DNA of 5,637 bases. Origin: Planctomycetota bacterium (lineage in GTDB: Bacteria; Planctomycetota; UBA11346). The notes beneath the pieces are model-generated. The model worked only from the letters and a program-made list of their open reading frames with translations. It made no database searches and was not told the DNA's origin. The stretch lies in contig SLQH01000031.1 in NCBI GenBank assembly GCA_007131555.1, positions 1 through 5,637 on the forward strand, given 5' to 3'. Shown here piece after piece: positions 5,485 to 5,637 of this stretch (the first letter of the stretch is position 1; every line of letters starts with the position of its first letter). The translations under genes and the position numbers were made by a program.

Positions 5485-5637
5485 CGTCGCACCTCAGTGC
5501 CCAGCAGGCTGTCGGCCCCGACCAGCTCGATCACCATGTCGATGCCGGCACTGCGGTCGATGATGGCCTGGCACCAGGCGGCGTAGGCCAGTTGCGGATC
5601 AATGGCCTGATGCAGCAGGGTTCCGGCGCCGAAGGAC
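5442..5637 (-). CDS. C-terminus of an unrecognised protein (partial at right edge)
   Basis: Reading the minus strand inward from the right edge gives an open frame of 64 residues ending at a TAG at 5442-5444. The visible part starts FGAGTLLHQAIDPQLAYAA and ends RRYRDEAREFFSQKR. Codon third positions are strongly G/C, as in the neighbouring genes, and there is no competing plus-strand frame beyond 5484, so I take it as the real 3' end of a gene whose start lies outside the window. It appears soluble and helical, with a charged end and no membrane segment. I do not recognise the family from this fragment. It converges on the membrane-protein gene and overlaps it by 43 bp. Confidence 0.7.
   Translation of the reverse strand, partial: SFGAGTLLHQAIDPQLAYAAWCQAIIDRSAGIDMVIELVGADSLLGTEVRRYRDEAREFFSQKR

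Overview
The window is a GC-rich, gene-dense stretch of a bacterial chromosome. It holds ordinary metabolic genes, short intergenic gaps and strong Shine-Dalgarno sites. I see no mobile element, CRISPR array, tRNA, rRNA or large repeat. The style of the EtfB, ArgG and YjbQ proteins reminds me of Planctomycetota/Verrucomicrobiota or another anaerobe-rich phylum, but that is an impression and not a placement.

Layout: (1) 1-665, minus strand: the first 221 codons of an electron-transfer flavoprotein beta subunit (EtfB/FixA), running off the left edge. (2) 666-866: a divergent intergenic region with a perfect 16-bp palindrome and repeated CCGGACC half-sites. (3) 867-4169, plus strand: argininosuccinate synthase (argG), a 99-residue NifU-like iron-sulfur carrier with a cysteine-rich N-terminus, and (R)-citramalate synthase (cimA). 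The 115-bp gap before cimA can fold into two mutually exclusive hairpins, and a long hairpin spans the cimA stop codon. (4) 4292-5484, plus strand: a STAS-domain protein, a YjbQ-family protein and a small three-helix membrane protein, with gaps of 23 and 6 bp. (5) 5442 to the right edge, minus strand: the last 64 codons of an unrecognised gene, which overlaps the end of the membrane-protein gene tail-to-tail by 43 bp.

How the genes may work together: argG makes argininosuccinate for arginine. cimA makes citramalate from pyruvate and acetyl-CoA for threonine-independent isoleucine synthesis. The Nfu-like protein between them could supply Fe-S clusters to the Fe-S hydro-lyases of branched-chain amino acid synthesis, such as the LeuCD-type isomerase that acts next on citramalate; that link is inference. 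The STAS-yjbQ-membrane protein cluster has no obvious common pathway. I found no convincing case for a wholly new system. The best leads are the alternative leader structures before cimA, the palindrome in the divergent region, the Cys-rich Nfu N-terminus and the overlapping convergent gene pair.
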